Shown: positions 21,779-31,392 of the stretch, piece after piece
Numbering within the stretch: the stretch's first letter is position 1
Layout: every line of letters begins with the position of its first letter
Assembly: GCF_900018785.1 (NCBI RefSeq)
Contig: NZ_FCOY01000006.1
Span: forward strand, 1,550,001 to 1,614,000
DNA: 64,000 bases
Source of the DNA: Xanthomonas massiliensis
GTDB taxonomy: Bacteria; Pseudomonadota; Gammaproteobacteria; Xanthomonadales; Xanthomonadaceae
Reading direction: 5' to 3'
The notes under the pieces: generated by a model
The model's input: only the letters and a program-made list of their open reading frames with translations
The model's database searches: none
Told to the model about the DNA's origin: nothing
Made by a program: the position numbers and the translations under genes

Positions 21779-22483
21779 TCAACCCGCGCCGCCCTCGTCC
21801 AGCACCTTGCGCAGGAACGGCACGGTGATGCGGCGCTGGGCGGCCATCGACTCGCGGTCGAGCCGGTCCAGCAGGGCCACCAGCGCCCCCAGGTCGCGGC
21901 CGGTGCGGGTGAGCATCCAGTCGATGGCGGCCTCGTCCAGGGCCAGCCCACGACGGTGGGCGCGCTCGCGCAGCACTTCGGCGCGCTGCGCATCGTCCAG
22001 CGGCGACAGCGCGATGCGCGTGCACTGCGCCAGGCGCGAACGCAGGTCAGGCAGCACCAGCCCGAGCGATTCGGGCATCGCCCGCGCGGTGTAGATCAGC
22101 GAGACGCCGGCGGCGCGGGCACGGTTGTGGAAGTCGAACAGCGCGACCTCGTCGCCCCGGCGGCCGGCGATCGCGTCCAGCCCGTCCAGCGCCACCAGGT
22201 CCATGCCTTCCAGCGCGTCGAGCGCCTGCGCGGTGCGACCGGCGGCGGCATGCAGCGGCACGAACGCGGCCTTGCGCTCGGCGCGTTCGGCCTCGGCACA
22301 GGCGCCCAGCGCCAGGTGGGTCTTGCCGGTGCCGGGCGCGCCGGCCAGGTAGATCCAGTCGCCGATCGCGCCGATGGCCACCGCCCGCAGCTGGGCGATG
22401 GCACCGGCGGGGGCGGCGACGAAGCTTTCCAGGCGCTGGTCCGGCGGATAGCGCAGGGCCAGCGGCAATTGCGGCACGCTCAC
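21779..22483 (-). CDS. hda: DnaA regulatory inactivator Hda
   Basis: A 234-residue AAA+ protein homologous to the DnaA ATPase domain, from GTG 22483 overlapping the preceding stop. Walker A is GAPGTGKTH and Walker B lies in VALDGLDAI; sensor regions (LIYTARAMPESL, DLRSRLAQC) follow. Near the N-terminus QLPLALRYPP is the clamp-binding QLxLxL-type motif needed to dock on the DNA polymerase sliding clamp. Hda stimulates hydrolysis of DnaA-ATP after initiation. It is encoded after an AI-2E family permease, the usual order in this group. Confidence 0.92.
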   Translation of the reverse strand: MSVPQLPLALRYPPDQRLESFVAAPAGAIAQLRAVAIGAIGDWIYLAGAPGTGKTHLALGACAEAERAERKAAFVPLHAAAGRTAQALDALEGMDLVALDGLDAIAGRRGDEVALFDFHNRARAAGVSLIYTARAMPESLGLVLPDLRSRLAQCTRIALSPLDDAQRAEVLRERAHRRGLALDEAAIDWMLTRTGRDLGALVALLDRLDRESMAAQRRITVPFLRKVLDEGGAG

Positions 22484-23643
22484 GGCAGGTCCGTGTCCTT
22501 CGACGTTTCGACGATGCGCGGCTCGTCCCGGCTGAGCACGATGGCCGGCCCGCCGCCGCTGTAGAGCTCGCTGCGGGTGTAGCGCTGGTGCGCATAGCGC
22601 AGCAGCACGTTGGCCACGGCCGCCACCGGCAGCGCCAGCAGCATGCCGAGGAAACCGAACAGCTGGCCGCCGGCCATGACCGCGAAGATCACCGCCACCG
22701 GATGCAGGCCGATCTTGTCGCCGACGATGCGCGGGGTGAGCACGTAGCTTTCCAGCAGCTGGCCGGCACCGAAGGTGATGGCCACGCCGGCCATCAGCTG
22801 CAGGTCGAAACCGCGCGCCTGCACCAGCGCGGCCAGTACCGCCAGCACGATGCCGGTGGTCGCGCCCAGGTAGGGGATGAAGCTGATCAGCCCGGCCACC
22901 AGCCCGATCAGCAGGCCCAGGTTGAGCCCGGACACGCTCAGGCCGATCGCGTAGATGGCGCCCAGCGCAATCATCACCAGGAACTGGCCGCGCATGAACG
23001 CGCCGAGCACCTCGTTGGATTCGCGTGCCAGCTGGCTGGCCGTGCCGATGTAGGCACGCGGGATCAGCGACGCGACGCGCTCGACCAGGGTGTCCCAGTC
23101 GCGCAGGAAGTAGAAGGTGAGGATCGGCACCAGCGCCAGGTTCACCACCCAGGCCAGCATGGTGAAGCCCGAGCGCGACACGTAGCCGAACAGGGTGGTC
23201 GCCACCCCGCCGGCCTGCTGCCAGTGGCTGCGCAGCCAGTCGAACAGGCGCTCCGGGTCCAGCCACATCGACAGCTGCAGGCCGGTGCGCTGCTCCATCC
23301 AGGGCAGCGCGGTGCCGATCAACCAGTCGTGCGCCTGCGGCAGGGCGTTGAGCAGGGTCACCACCTGCTGCTCGATCATCGGCACCAGGATCAGCAGCGC
23401 CAGTACCAGCAGCAGCGTCATCAGCACGAACACCAGGATCACCGCGGTGTTGCGCGAGCGCCCGCGGGCCTCCATCCGGTCCACCAGCGGGTCGCCCAGC
23501 CAGCCCAGCAGCAACGACAGCACGAACGGGGTCAGGATCGGCGCGAGCAGGCCCACGACCCACAGCGCCAGCCCTGCCAGCGCGATCCACTTGAGCCGGC
23601 GCAGGAACTGGGCGATCTCCGCCTCGGGCGAAAGCGGCGTCAT
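22480..23643 (-). CDS. AI-2E family transporter (PerM-like)
   Basis: A 387-residue polytopic membrane protein with about seven helices and the family core (LVPILTFYFLRDWD, GLISFIPYLGATTGI, LTPRIVGDKIGLHPVAVIFAVMAGG). The family includes the TqsA autoinducer-2 exporter and Na+/H+ antiporter-like proteins, so the substrate is uncertain. It overlaps hda downstream and the DUF2066 gene upstream (ATGA), making a three-gene operon. Confidence 0.9.
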   Translation of the reverse strand: MTPLSPEAEIAQFLRRLKWIALAGLALWVVGLLAPILTPFVLSLLLGWLGDPLVDRMEARGRSRNTAVILVFVLMTLLLVLALLILVPMIEQQVVTLLNALPQAHDWLIGTALPWMEQRTGLQLSMWLDPERLFDWLRSHWQQAGGVATTLFGYVSRSGFTMLAWVVNLALVPILTFYFLRDWDTLVERVASLIPRAYIGTASQLARESNEVLGAFMRGQFLVMIALGAIYAIGLSVSGLNLGLLIGLVAGLISFIPYLGATTGIVLAVLAALVQARGFDLQLMAGVAITFGAGQLLESYVLTPRIVGDKIGLHPVAVIFAVMAGGQLFGFLGMLLALPVAAVANVLLRYAHQRYTRSELYSGGGPAIVLSRDEPRIVETSKDTDLP

Positions 23644-24767
23644 CGGACGCGGTACTCCTGCGGCATCTGTGCCGGCAGCGGCTGGCCGTCGGCGGGCTCG
23701 GGCAACGGCAGCGGCTCGAGCGGGCCGTCGTTGCCGAGCATGCGGTTGAGCCCGGCCGGGCCGGTGAGCAGGTCCAGGTCCAGGTCCAGGCGGTCGCCGC
23801 TGGCGCGCACCGGGCGTATCGCGCGCACCACCGAGGCGCCCTGCAGCGCCGCGGAGACCCGCAGGTAGTCGTCGGCGGAGCGGATGCCGCGGATCGTCAC
23901 CCGGTACACGCCCGCGGTACCGGTGTCGGCCACCTTGGCGTAGCGCTTGACCAGCGCGTCGGCGGCACCGTCGGCACCGCCGGCCATGGCGCGGCGGGCA
24001 TCGGCGTCCTGGGTGCTCCAGCGCGCCAGTTCGCGGCCGCCGTCGACGAACACCCAGTCCGCGCTCCAGCCGTTCGCGCTGCGGTAGAGCTTGCCCACCA
24101 GCTGCATGGGCGGGCTGTAGCGCGCCGAGGCGCGGGCGATGGCCCCGGTGTCCTGGCGCCAGATCGCACCCACCAGGGCCTGTTCGGCGGCGGTGCCGGC
24201 CGGCAGGCCCAGGCGGTAGCCGCGCTCGACGGCGCGGTCGAGCAGGCTGCGCGCGGCATTAGCCTGCGGTACGCCGACCAGGCGCGGGCCGCTGCCGTCG
24301 TCGATGGCCAGCCACACCACCGGCTTGGGCCGCGGTTGCGGCCATACCGGCAGGCCGAGCGCGGCGGCCAGCGCGTCCACGTCGGACGCGCGGAAGTGCG
24401 CGACCAGCACGGTGCGGAACGAGGGCGCGCCGCTGGCGGCGGTGCCCTGGTCCTGGCGGTAGTCGTAGCCGTCCACGTAGTCCTGGGCGTTGCGCAGGGC
24501 CGGGGCGACGCCGGGCCGCGACACCACGCCGCGGTCGCCGGCCAGGCGCCCCAGCACCACGCCCAGCGCGCGGCCCAGCGCCGCCTTGCGCTCGGCATCG
24601 CTCTGCCCGTTCACCGGCACCTCGGCGTCGTAGAGGCCCTGCGCGCGGGCGCTGTCGCCCTCGGTACGCAGTGCGGACTGGGCGGGAGCGAGCGCCGGCC
24701 AGGCCAGCAGCAGGGACAGCAACAGGACAAGGCTGCGGCGCATCGGCGATTCCATCCTCGTTCTCAT
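23640..24767 (-). CDS. DUF2066 domain-containing exported protein
   Basis: A 375-residue protein with a signal peptide ([23 protein letters not shown], from internal Met9). A DUF2066 domain covers most of the rest ([23 protein letters not shown], then repeated beta-alpha segments). Its function is unknown. DUF2066 genes usually precede perM and hda in gammaproteobacteria, as here. ATG 24767 gives a short N-terminal extension (MRTRMESP); ATG 24743 is an alternative. It is divergent from purM. Confidence 0.85.
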   Translation of the reverse strand: MRTRMESPMRRSLVLLLSLLLAWPALAPAQSALRTEGDSARAQGLYDAEVPVNGQSDAERKAALGRALGVVLGRLAGDRGVVSRPGVAPALRNAQDYVDGYDYRQDQGTAASGAPSFRTVLVAHFRASDVDALAAALGLPVWPQPRPKPVVWLAIDDGSGPRLVGVPQANAARSLLDRAVERGYRLGLPAGTAAEQALVGAIWRQDTGAIARASARYSPPMQLVGKLYRSANGWSADWVFVDGGRELARWSTQDADARRAMAGGADGAADALVKRYAKVADTGTAGVYRVTIRGIRSADDYLRVSAALQGASVVRAIRPVRASGDRLDLDLDLLTGPAGLNRMLGNDGPLEPLPLPEPADGQPLPAQMPQEYRVR

Positions 24768-24850
24768 GGCCGGGAATTGTTGCCCGAATGGCCGGTGGGC
24801 GCCAATGCGGGCTGTTAAAATCCCGCCACTTTCCCTCCCGGTGCCTGTCC

Positions 24851-25903
24851 GTGACCCCGACGTCTCCCGCGAATCCTCCGTTGACCTATCGTGACGCCGG
24901 CGTCGACATCGACGCGGGCAACACCGTGGTCGAGCGCATCAAGCCGCTGGTCAGGCGCACCTTCCGCCCCGAGGTGATGGGCGGGCTGGGCGGCTTCGGC
25001 GCGCTGTTCGACCTGGCCGGCAAGTACAAGGAGCCGGTGCTGGTGTCGGGCACCGACGGGGTGGGCACCAAGCTCAAGCTGGCCCAGCAGCTGAACCGCC
25101 ATGACACGATCGGCATCGACCTGGTGGCCATGTGCGTGAACGACGTACTGGTGCAGGGCGCCGAGCCGCTGTTCTTCCTGGACTACTTCGCCACCGGCAA
25201 GCTGGACGTGGACACCACCGTGGCGGTGGTCGGCGGCATCGCCCGCGGCTGCGAGCTGGCCGGCTGCGCGCTGATCGGCGGGGAGACCGCCGAGATGCCG
25301 GACATGTACCCGCCGGGCGAGTACGACCTGGCCGGCTTCACCGTGGCAGCGGTGGAGAAGTCGCAGCTGCTCGACGGCAGCCGCGTGGCGCGCGGCGACG
25401 TGCTGGTCGGGATCGCCTCCTCCGGCCCGCACTCCAACGGCTATTCGCTGGTCCGCAAGATCCTCGAGCGCAGCGGTGCGTCGCTGCAACAGGACCTGGA
25501 CGGACGCCCGCTGGGCGAGGCACTGATGGCGCCCACCGCCATCTACGTCAAGCCGGTGCTGGAGCTGCTGCGCCGGCACGGGCCGCAGGGCATCCACGGC
25601 ATGGCGCACATCACCGGCGGCGGCCTGACCGAGAACATCGTCCGCGTGGTGCCCGAGGGCCTGGGTCTGGACATCGATGCCGGCGCCTGGCCGCTGCCGC
25701 CGGTGTTCCAGTGGCTGCAGCAGGCCGGTGGCCTGGCCGACGCGGAAATGTGGCGCACCTTCAACTGCGGCATCGGTTTCGTGCTGATCGTGCCGCCGGC
25801 GCAGCTGGCCGGGGTCGAGGCGGACCTGGACAGCGTGCAGCTGCGGCACTGGCAGATCGGCCAGGTGACCGCGGCCGGCGGCGAGCGCGTCAGGATCGGC
25901 TGA
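24851..25903 (+). CDS. purM: Phosphoribosylformylglycinamidine cyclo-ligase PurM
   Basis: A 350-residue AIR synthase from GTG 24851 (E. coli PurM is 345). It catalyses the ATP-dependent closure of the imidazole ring, step 5 of purine synthesis. Diagnostic stretches are [54 protein letters not shown] and [18 protein letters not shown]. An isolated -10-like TAAAAT lies at 24816-24821, without a clear -35. purN follows on the same strand. Confidence 0.96.
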   Translation: MTPTSPANPPLTYRDAGVDIDAGNTVVERIKPLVRRTFRPEVMGGLGGFGALFDLAGKYKEPVLVSGTDGVGTKLKLAQQLNRHDTIGIDLVAMCVNDVLVQGAEPLFFLDYFATGKLDVDTTVAVVGGIARGCELAGCALIGGETAEMPDMYPPGEYDLAGFTVAAVEKSQLLDGSRVARGDVLVGIASSGPHSNGYSLVRKILERSGASLQQDLDGRPLGEALMAPTAIYVKPVLELLRRHGPQGIHGMAHITGGGLTENIVRVVPEGLGLDIDAGAWPLPPVFQWLQQAGGLADAEMWRTFNCGIGFVLIVPPAQLAGVEADLDSVQLRHWQIGQVTAAGGERVRIG

Positions 25904-26069
25904 GCGCTGCCCGGGCCATGATCGCCAGCAAGGTCGCGGCGCACGGGACGGCGGTGCTCCCCGTCGCGGCGCGGAGGCGTCCGTGCCGGAACGGCAGCGC
26001 CCGCCGGCACCATGCCAGTGGCCGGCGAGCCGTCGCCGGCCCCTCCCCTTGCCGCCGGATGCGCTGCGC

Positions 26070-26744
26070 GTGACCGCGATCCCGTCCGCCCCCGCGCGCA
26101 TCGCCGTGCTGGCTTCCGGCCGCGGCAGCAACCTGCAGGCGCTGCTGGACGCCATCGCCGCCGGCACCCTGCCGGCGCGGATCGTCGGCGTGTTCTCCGA
26201 CCGCCCCGGCGCCCCCGCGCTGGCGCGGGTGGCCCCGGCGCTGCGCTGGGCGCAGGCCCCGGCCACGTTCGCCGACCGCGCCGCGTTCGAGCAGGCCATG
26301 GCCACGGCCATCGACGCCGCCGCGCCGGACTGGATCGTCTGCGCCGGCTACATGCGCATCCTCGGCGAAGCCTTCGTACGCCGCTACGCCGGGCGGCTGG
26401 TCAACATCCACCCCTCGCTGCTGCCGCGCCACCGCGGCCTGCGTACCCATGCCGCGGCCCTGGCCGCCGGCGATGCCGAACACGGCGCCAGCGTGCATTT
26501 CGTCTCCCCGGAACTGGACGCCGGCGCGGTGATCGCCCAGGCGCCGGTGCCGGTGCTGCATGAGGACACGCCCGACACCTTGGCCGGGCGGGTGCTGGCG
26601 GTGGAACACCCGCTGCTGGTGGCCACCGTCGGCCTGCTCGCCGCCGGCCGCGTGGCCGAGCGCGACGGCCGGGTATGGCTGGATGGTCAGTGCCGGTTTA
26701 GACCGCTGCGCCTAGATTGCGCGCATACGCACCTGGTGCCGTGA
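26070..26744 (+). CDS. purN: Phosphoribosylglycinamide formyltransferase PurN
   Basis: A 224-residue GAR transformylase that uses 10-formyltetrahydrofolate in step 3 of purine synthesis. The folate and substrate motifs are ASGRGSNLQALLDAI, VCAGYMRILGEAFV, and the catalytic VNIHPSLLPRHRGLRTHAAAL with ASVHFVSPELDAG. GTG 26070 is chosen because similarity begins at once; the frame is open further upstream. The gap from purM is 166 bp, longer than in the E. coli purMN operon. Confidence 0.93.
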   Translation: MTAIPSAPARIAVLASGRGSNLQALLDAIAAGTLPARIVGVFSDRPGAPALARVAPALRWAQAPATFADRAAFEQAMATAIDAAAPDWIVCAGYMRILGEAFVRRYAGRLVNIHPSLLPRHRGLRTHAAALAAGDAEHGASVHFVSPELDAGAVIAQAPVPVLHEDTPDTLAGRVLAVEHPLLVATVGLLAAGRVAERDGRVWLDGQCRFRPLRLDCAHTHLVP

Positions 26745-26808
26745 CCGCTGCCCACATGCCGGCCACACGCGTTGGGCCATGATCGCACCTTCGCTCACCC
26801 GCCTCCCC

Positions 26809-27582
26809 ATGAACAGCACATCCAAGTTCCTGCTACTGGCCTGCGCCCTGCTGCCGGCAGCGGCCCCCGCCGCGCCGCCCCAGGCCGCGCCGTCCGCTCC
26901 GATCGCCGGTGCGGCCCCGGACTGGACCCCGCCGCCGCTGGAGCCCTTCGTGGCCACCTACCAGGCCTACTACAAGGGCAAGCTGGCCGGCAGCGCGACC
27001 ATGCGCGTGGTCCACGACGACGGCCCGCGCTGGCGCGTGGACATGGCCGTGCACGGCGACCGCGGCGTGGCCGGCATCCTCGGCATGAACCTGGAACAGA
27101 GCACGGTGTTCGAGGTGCACGGGCCGACCTACTTCCCGCTCAGCCAGGGCACCGTGCGCAAGGGCCTGTTCCTGGGCAAGCGCGCCTCCGGCGTCTACGA
27201 CTGGCAGAGCCACACCGCGCAGTGGAGCGGCGACGTGGACAAGAAGCACCTGGCCGCCGTCCCGCTCAAGGCCGGCGACCAGAGCGCGCTGCTGCTGAAC
27301 CTGTCGCTGATGCGCGACGCGCGCCCCGGCGCCAGCCTGCACTACCGCTATGTCGATTTCGGCCGCGTGCGCGAGCACGAATACCGCGCCGCCGATGCCA
27401 CCGAGACCGTGCAGGTGGGCGATCTGAGCTACGACGCCCTGCGCGTGTTCCGCACCAACGGCGGCAAGAACGAGACGATCCTGTGGATCGCCAACGGCGT
27501 GCCGACCCCGGTGCGCATCCTGCAGCGCGAGGATGGCGAAGACCGCATCGACCTGCGCCTGACCGAATACCAAGGAGTGTGA
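26809..27582 (+). CDS. DUF3108 domain-containing exported protein (first of two)
   Basis: A 257-residue exported protein from ATG 26809, giving a clean signal peptide (NSTSKFLLLACALLPAAAPA); an upstream ATG at 26779 adds ten residues. The DUF3108 domain starts at EPFVATYQAYYKGKLAGSATM and continues with ASGVYDWQSHTAQWSGDV and TETVQVGDLSYDALRV. Function is unknown. It is adjacent and paralogous to the next gene, which starts 2 nt after its stop. Confidence 0.85.
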   Translation: MNSTSKFLLLACALLPAAAPAAPPQAAPSAPIAGAAPDWTPPPLEPFVATYQAYYKGKLAGSATMRVVHDDGPRWRVDMAVHGDRGVAGILGMNLEQSTVFEVHGPTYFPLSQGTVRKGLFLGKRASGVYDWQSHTAQWSGDVDKKHLAAVPLKAGDQSALLLNLSLMRDARPGASLHYRYVDFGRVREHEYRAADATETVQVGDLSYDALRVFRTNGGKNETILWIANGVPTPVRILQREDGEDRIDLRLTEYQGV

Positions 27583-27584
27583 CC

Positions 27585-28268
27585 ATGACCAAGCTCGCCC
27601 GCCCCCTTTCCCTGCTCGCGCTGGCGGCCCTGGCGCTGGCCAGCCTGCCGGCCCTGGCGATGCAGCCGTTCAAGGCCAGCTACCAGGCCAACTACATGGG
27701 CCTGCAGGCCGAGGGCCTGATGACCCTGGCCCAGGAGGACGGCGGCCAGTGGCGCTACAGCCTGGTCATCCGCAACCAGCTGGCCAACCTGATGCAGAGC
27801 ACCGTGTTCGAGGAAGCCGGCGGCCAGCTGCGCCCGCTCAGCAGCAACGATTCCTCCGCCGCGTTCTTCAAGAAGCGCAGCGTGCAGGCCAACTACGACT
27901 GGAAGACCCGCCAGGCGACCTGGAGCGGCGACATCAAGCCCGATCGCCGCGGCCCGGTGGCCCTGCAGCCGGGCGACATGGACGGGCTGCTGATCAACCT
28001 GGCCATCGCCCGCGACCTGCATGCCGGCAAGCCGCTGACCTACCGCATGGTCGACGACGGCAAGGTCAGGCCGATGACCTACAAGGTGGTCGGCAAGGAG
28101 ACGCTGACCGTCAACGGCAAGCAGGAGCAGGCCACCAAGGTCTCGCGCACGGACGGGGACAAGGAACTGGTCGCTTGGATCGTGCCGGATCTGCCGGTGC
28201 CGGCGCGGCTGCTGCAGCGCGAAAAGGGCCAGAACACGCTGGAACTGGTCATCCAGTCGCTGCAGTGA
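27585..28268 (+). CDS. DUF3108 domain-containing exported protein (second of two)
   Basis: A 227-residue exported protein with signal peptide ending ASLPALA. It shares with its upstream neighbour the core FKASYQANYMGLQAEGLMTL, the NYDWKTRQATWSGDI motif and a final substrate-like beta domain (TLTVNGKQEQATKVSR), so the pair arose by tandem duplication. Its ribosome site AAGGAG (27572-27577) sits inside the end of the upstream gene, coupling the two. Function is unknown, probably periplasmic. Confidence 0.87.
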   Translation: MTKLARPLSLLALAALALASLPALAMQPFKASYQANYMGLQAEGLMTLAQEDGGQWRYSLVIRNQLANLMQSTVFEEAGGQLRPLSSNDSSAAFFKKRSVQANYDWKTRQATWSGDIKPDRRGPVALQPGDMDGLLINLAIARDLHAGKPLTYRMVDDGKVRPMTYKVVGKETLTVNGKQEQATKVSRTDGDKELVAWIVPDLPVPARLLQREKGQNTLELVIQSLQ

Positions 28269-28362
28269 CGCCGCCGCGGCCCGCGCCCGCGACCGGGCTC
28301 GGGCCGCCCTGCCCTTGCGCTAAACTCCGCGCACTTTCGATCCAGCCGGGACCCACCCGCCA

Positions 28363-30381
28363 ATGTCCAACATCCGCCCGCTTGCCCTCGCCGTCGGCCT
28401 GGGCCTGACCGTCCTTGCCTCCAGCCCCGCCGATGCCGCCGCCAAGAAGCGTGCCCCGGCCAAGGCCCCGGCGACGCCGGCCGTGTGTACCGATTTCTAC
28501 GACCAGGCCGATGCCGCGTGGCTGAAGGCCAACCCGGTGCCGGCCGCCGGCGCGACCAGCGCGCTGGGCCAGCTCGCCGACAACGCGCTCGCGCAGCAGC
28601 GCCAGCTGCTCGACGCCGCCATGGCCGCCCCGCAGGGCAACGTGCAGAAGCTGCTAGGCGACTTCTGGGCCAGCGGCCTGGACGAGGCCGCAGTGGAGGC
28701 CGACGGCTCGCGCCCGATCGCCCCGCTGCTGGCGCGCATCGACGCGATCAAGCGCACCAAGGACGTGCCCGCCGCGTTCGCCGCCCTGCACCAGGTCGGC
28801 ATCCCGGTGGCCTTCAACTTCTCGCCCGACGTGGACCTGAAGGCGCTCGACCGCCACATCGGCTACTTCATGCAGGGCGGCACCGGCCTGCCCGACCCGG
28901 CCTACTACACCCGCACCGACGCCGACACCGTCGCCGTGCTCGGCCGCTACCGCAGCTACGTCAAGCAGATCCTGGCCCTGACCGGCACCGCCCCCGACCG
29001 CCTGGATGCCGACTCGGCCTCGGTGCTGCAGGTGGAAACGCTGCTGGCGCGGGCCTCGCGGCCGCTGGCGGAGATGGCCAATCCGTTCAACAACTACGCC
29101 CCGGTCGCGGTGAAGGACGCCGCCAAGCAGTACCGCAACCTGCAGCTGGAGGATTTCCTCAAGGCCCAGGGCGTGAAGGACGACCTGGTCTCGCTGCCCA
29201 ATCCGGAGTTCTTCAAGCAGCTCAACGCGCTGGTGGCCAGCATCAAGCCCGAGCAATGGCAGGCCTACCTGCGCTGGCGCGTGGGCGATGCGATGGCGCC
29301 GTACCTGTCCAAGGCCTTCCGCGAGGCGGAATTCGACTTCCGCGGCCGCGTGCTGCGCGGCCAGGTCGCGCCCGACCCGCGCTGGCAGCAGGTGCTGGAG
29401 GCGATCAACGTCGCCGCCGGCCCCATGCTCGGCCACGAGTACGTGGCCCGCTACCTGCCGCCGGAGAGCCGGCGCCTGGCCGGCATCGTCGCCGACCAGC
29501 TGCGCCAGGCGCAGATCGAGGCGGTCAAGCGCAGCCCGTGGCTGAGCGCGGAGGCCAAGGCCGAGGCCCAGGCCAAGCTCGATGCGCTCAAGATCGAGAT
29601 CGGCGCGCCGCGCCGCGACCTGGACTACACCGTGCAGCCGATGGGGCGCGGCAGCTTCGGTGGCAACATGCTGATCGCCTCGGCCTGGCGCCACACCCAG
29701 GAGATGAAGCGCATCGGCAAGGGCAATGCCGACCGTCGCTGGGACGTGCTGCCGCAGCAGCCGGCGCTGGCCTACGACCCGGCGCAGAACCGCCTGATCG
29801 TCACCGCCGCGGTGCTGCAGCCGCCGGTGTTCTCGCAGCAGGCGGCGCAGGCCACGCCCGGTGCCCTGTACGGCGCCTACGGTGCCCTGGTCGGCCGCGA
29901 GCTGACCCGGGCCGTCGATGCCAAGGGCGCGATGGTCGATGCCCAGGGCCAGCTGCGCAGCTGGTGGACCCCGGCCGATAAGAGCGCCTGGGCCCAGCTG
30001 CAGGCGCGCATCGCCGGCCAGTACGACGCCTACGACTATCCCGGCGTGAAGGGGGCCAAGGTCAACGGCAAGCTCACCGCCGACGAGAACCTGGCCGACC
30101 TGGGCGGCGTGGAACTGGCCTGGGCGGCCTATGCGCACGCCGTGGCCAACCCGGCGCAGGCCGACCAGCAGGCGTTCTTCAATGCCTGGGCCGGACTGTG
30201 GGCGCAGCAGCTCGCCCCCAACGTGGCGATCCAGCGCAGCACCGCCGACATCCAGGCACCGGGCAAGTGGCGCACCAACGCGCCGCTGTCCAACCTGCCC
30301 GGGTTCGCCGCCAGCTTCAGCTGCAAGGCGGGCCAGCCGATGGTCCGCAGCGGCGCCGAGCAGATCGGCGTGTGGCCCTGA
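28363..30381 (+). CDS. M13-family (neprilysin-like) protein lacking the zinc histidines
   Basis: A 672-residue exported protein with a signal peptide (cleavage after ADA) and full M13 architecture. It has an N-terminal DFYDQADAAWLKANPVPA, a C-terminal domain with NRLIVTAAVLQPPVF, ENLADLGGVELAW (residues 575-587) and a final CKAGQPMVRSGAE. Where active M13 peptidases have HExxH, residues 512-516 read R-E-L-T-R, so both zinc-binding histidines are gone while E513 and E575 remain. The NAFY substrate motif is also changed to LAYD. It is probably a catalytically dead paralogue with a binding role in the periplasm. A strong terminator follows. Confidence 0.9.
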   Translation: MSNIRPLALAVGLGLTVLASSPADAAAKKRAPAKAPATPAVCTDFYDQADAAWLKANPVPAAGATSALGQLADNALAQQRQLLDAAMAAPQGNVQKLLGDFWASGLDEAAVEADGSRPIAPLLARIDAIKRTKDVPAAFAALHQVGIPVAFNFSPDVDLKALDRHIGYFMQGGTGLPDPAYYTRTDADTVAVLGRYRSYVKQILALTGTAPDRLDADSASVLQVETLLARASRPLAEMANPFNNYAPVAVKDAAKQYRNLQLEDFLKAQGVKDDLVSLPNPEFFKQLNALVASIKPEQWQAYLRWRVGDAMAPYLSKAFREAEFDFRGRVLRGQVAPDPRWQQVLEAINVAAGPMLGHEYVARYLPPESRRLAGIVADQLRQAQIEAVKRSPWLSAEAKAEAQAKLDALKIEIGAPRRDLDYTVQPMGRGSFGGNMLIASAWRHTQEMKRIGKGNADRRWDVLPQQPALAYDPAQNRLIVTAAVLQPPVFSQQAAQATPGALYGAYGALVGRELTRAVDAKGAMVDAQGQLRSWWTPADKSAWAQLQARIAGQYDAYDYPGVKGAKVNGKLTADENLADLGGVELAWAAYAHAVANPAQADQQAFFNAWAGLWAQQLAPNVAIQRSTADIQAPGKWRTNAPLSNLPGFAASFSCKAGQPMVRSGAEQIGVWP

Positions 30382-30406
30382 CCCCGGGTCCTGCGGCATC
30401 CTGAGA

Positions 30407-30436
30407 AACGGCGCGGGATACCGCGCCGTTTTTTTT
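30407..30436 (+). terminator. Rho-independent terminator after the M13-family gene
   Basis: ACGGCGCGG and CCGCGCCGT form a 9-bp GC-rich stem with a 4-nt loop (GATA), followed directly by a run of eight T (30429-30436). The following stretch to 30695 shows no gene. Confidence 0.93.
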
Positions 30437-30695
30437 GCCTGGCGGCCGGCCACGCGACAGCGCCACGCCGCGCACCGGAGCACGATCGTGGGCCAGCAGA
30501 TGCCAGGCATGCGAGGGCCGGGGAACGGGAATACCAGGTTGCCGCGGGGCATCAAGACCCTGGCGGCCAGCCACCATCGCTATCCGCGCGCGGTGCCACG
30601 GGTCGCGAAGTTCCCGGTCACGGGACAAGCGCCCGTGCGCTCCCGGGCCGGTACGGCCCGTCTGCTTGCGGCGAAGGCCGCTGCCGCCCTGCGAT

Positions 30696-31349
30696 TCAGC
30701 GCACGATGCGCGGCCGCGGCGGCCCGCGCCGGCCGAACGGCGGCTGGCCGCGCCAGTAGCGGATCATCAGCCAGCCGAACAGCATGCCGCCCAGGTGCGC
30801 GAAATGGGCCACGCTCGGCGCCAGCCCGGTGAAGCCCATGAACAGCTCGGCCACGCCGTAGAGGATGACGAAGGTACGCGCCTTCATCGGGATCGGCGGG
30901 AACAGCAGCATCACCTGCTGGGAGGGGAACAGCAGGCCGTAGGCCAGCAGCAGGCCGAAGATGCCGCCCGAGGCGCCCAGGGTCGGATACGGCGGCGTCC
31001 CGCCCGTGGTCATCCACCAGCCCACCGCCAGCTGGCACAGGCCGGCGCCGACCACGCACACCAGGTAATAGACCAGGTAGCGCTTCTCGCCCCAGACCTG
31101 CTCCAGCGGCGCGCCGAACATGAACAGCGCCAGCATGTTGAAGAACAGGTGCGAGAAGTTGCCGTGCATGAACCCGTAGGTCAGCAGCTGCCAGAGCTGG
31201 AAACCGGCCCCGTCGTAGGTGTCCGCCGAGCCCAGCGGCCACAGCATGAACTCGGCCAGGCGCGCATCGCCGAGCAGCCACTGCAGCAGGAACACCGCGC
31301 CGTTGGCGATCAGCAGGGCGCGGGTGACCGGGGGGATTCGCGGGAACAT
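30696..31349 (-). CDS. Rhomboid family intramembrane serine protease
   Basis: A 217-residue six-helix membrane protein. Catalytic motifs are present: GASGGIFGLL with the nucleophilic serine and AHFAHLGGMLFGW with the histidine. The family GxxxH segment (YGFMHGNFSHLFFNMLALFMFG) is also seen. Such enzymes cut membrane-spanning segments of other proteins within the bilayer. Start ATG 31349 (MFPRIPPVTRALL) matches the family; ATG 31379 would add ten residues. It lies just downstream of the frameshifted alkyltransferase-like gene. Confidence 0.9.
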   Translation of the reverse strand: MFPRIPPVTRALLIANGAVFLLQWLLGDARLAEFMLWPLGSADTYDGAGFQLWQLLTYGFMHGNFSHLFFNMLALFMFGAPLEQVWGEKRYLVYYLVCVVGAGLCQLAVGWWMTTGGTPPYPTLGASGGIFGLLLAYGLLFPSQQVMLLFPPIPMKARTFVILYGVAELFMGFTGLAPSVAHFAHLGGMLFGWLMIRYWRGQPPFGRRGPPRPRIVR

Positions 31350-31392
31350 GCGGGTGTCCGGAGGAAACAGGCCGCCCATGATAGCGGCAGCG

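Noticed and set aside
24816-24821. TAAAAT as the purM promoter
   Set aside because: A -10-like element is present but no convincing -35 is found at the right spacing.
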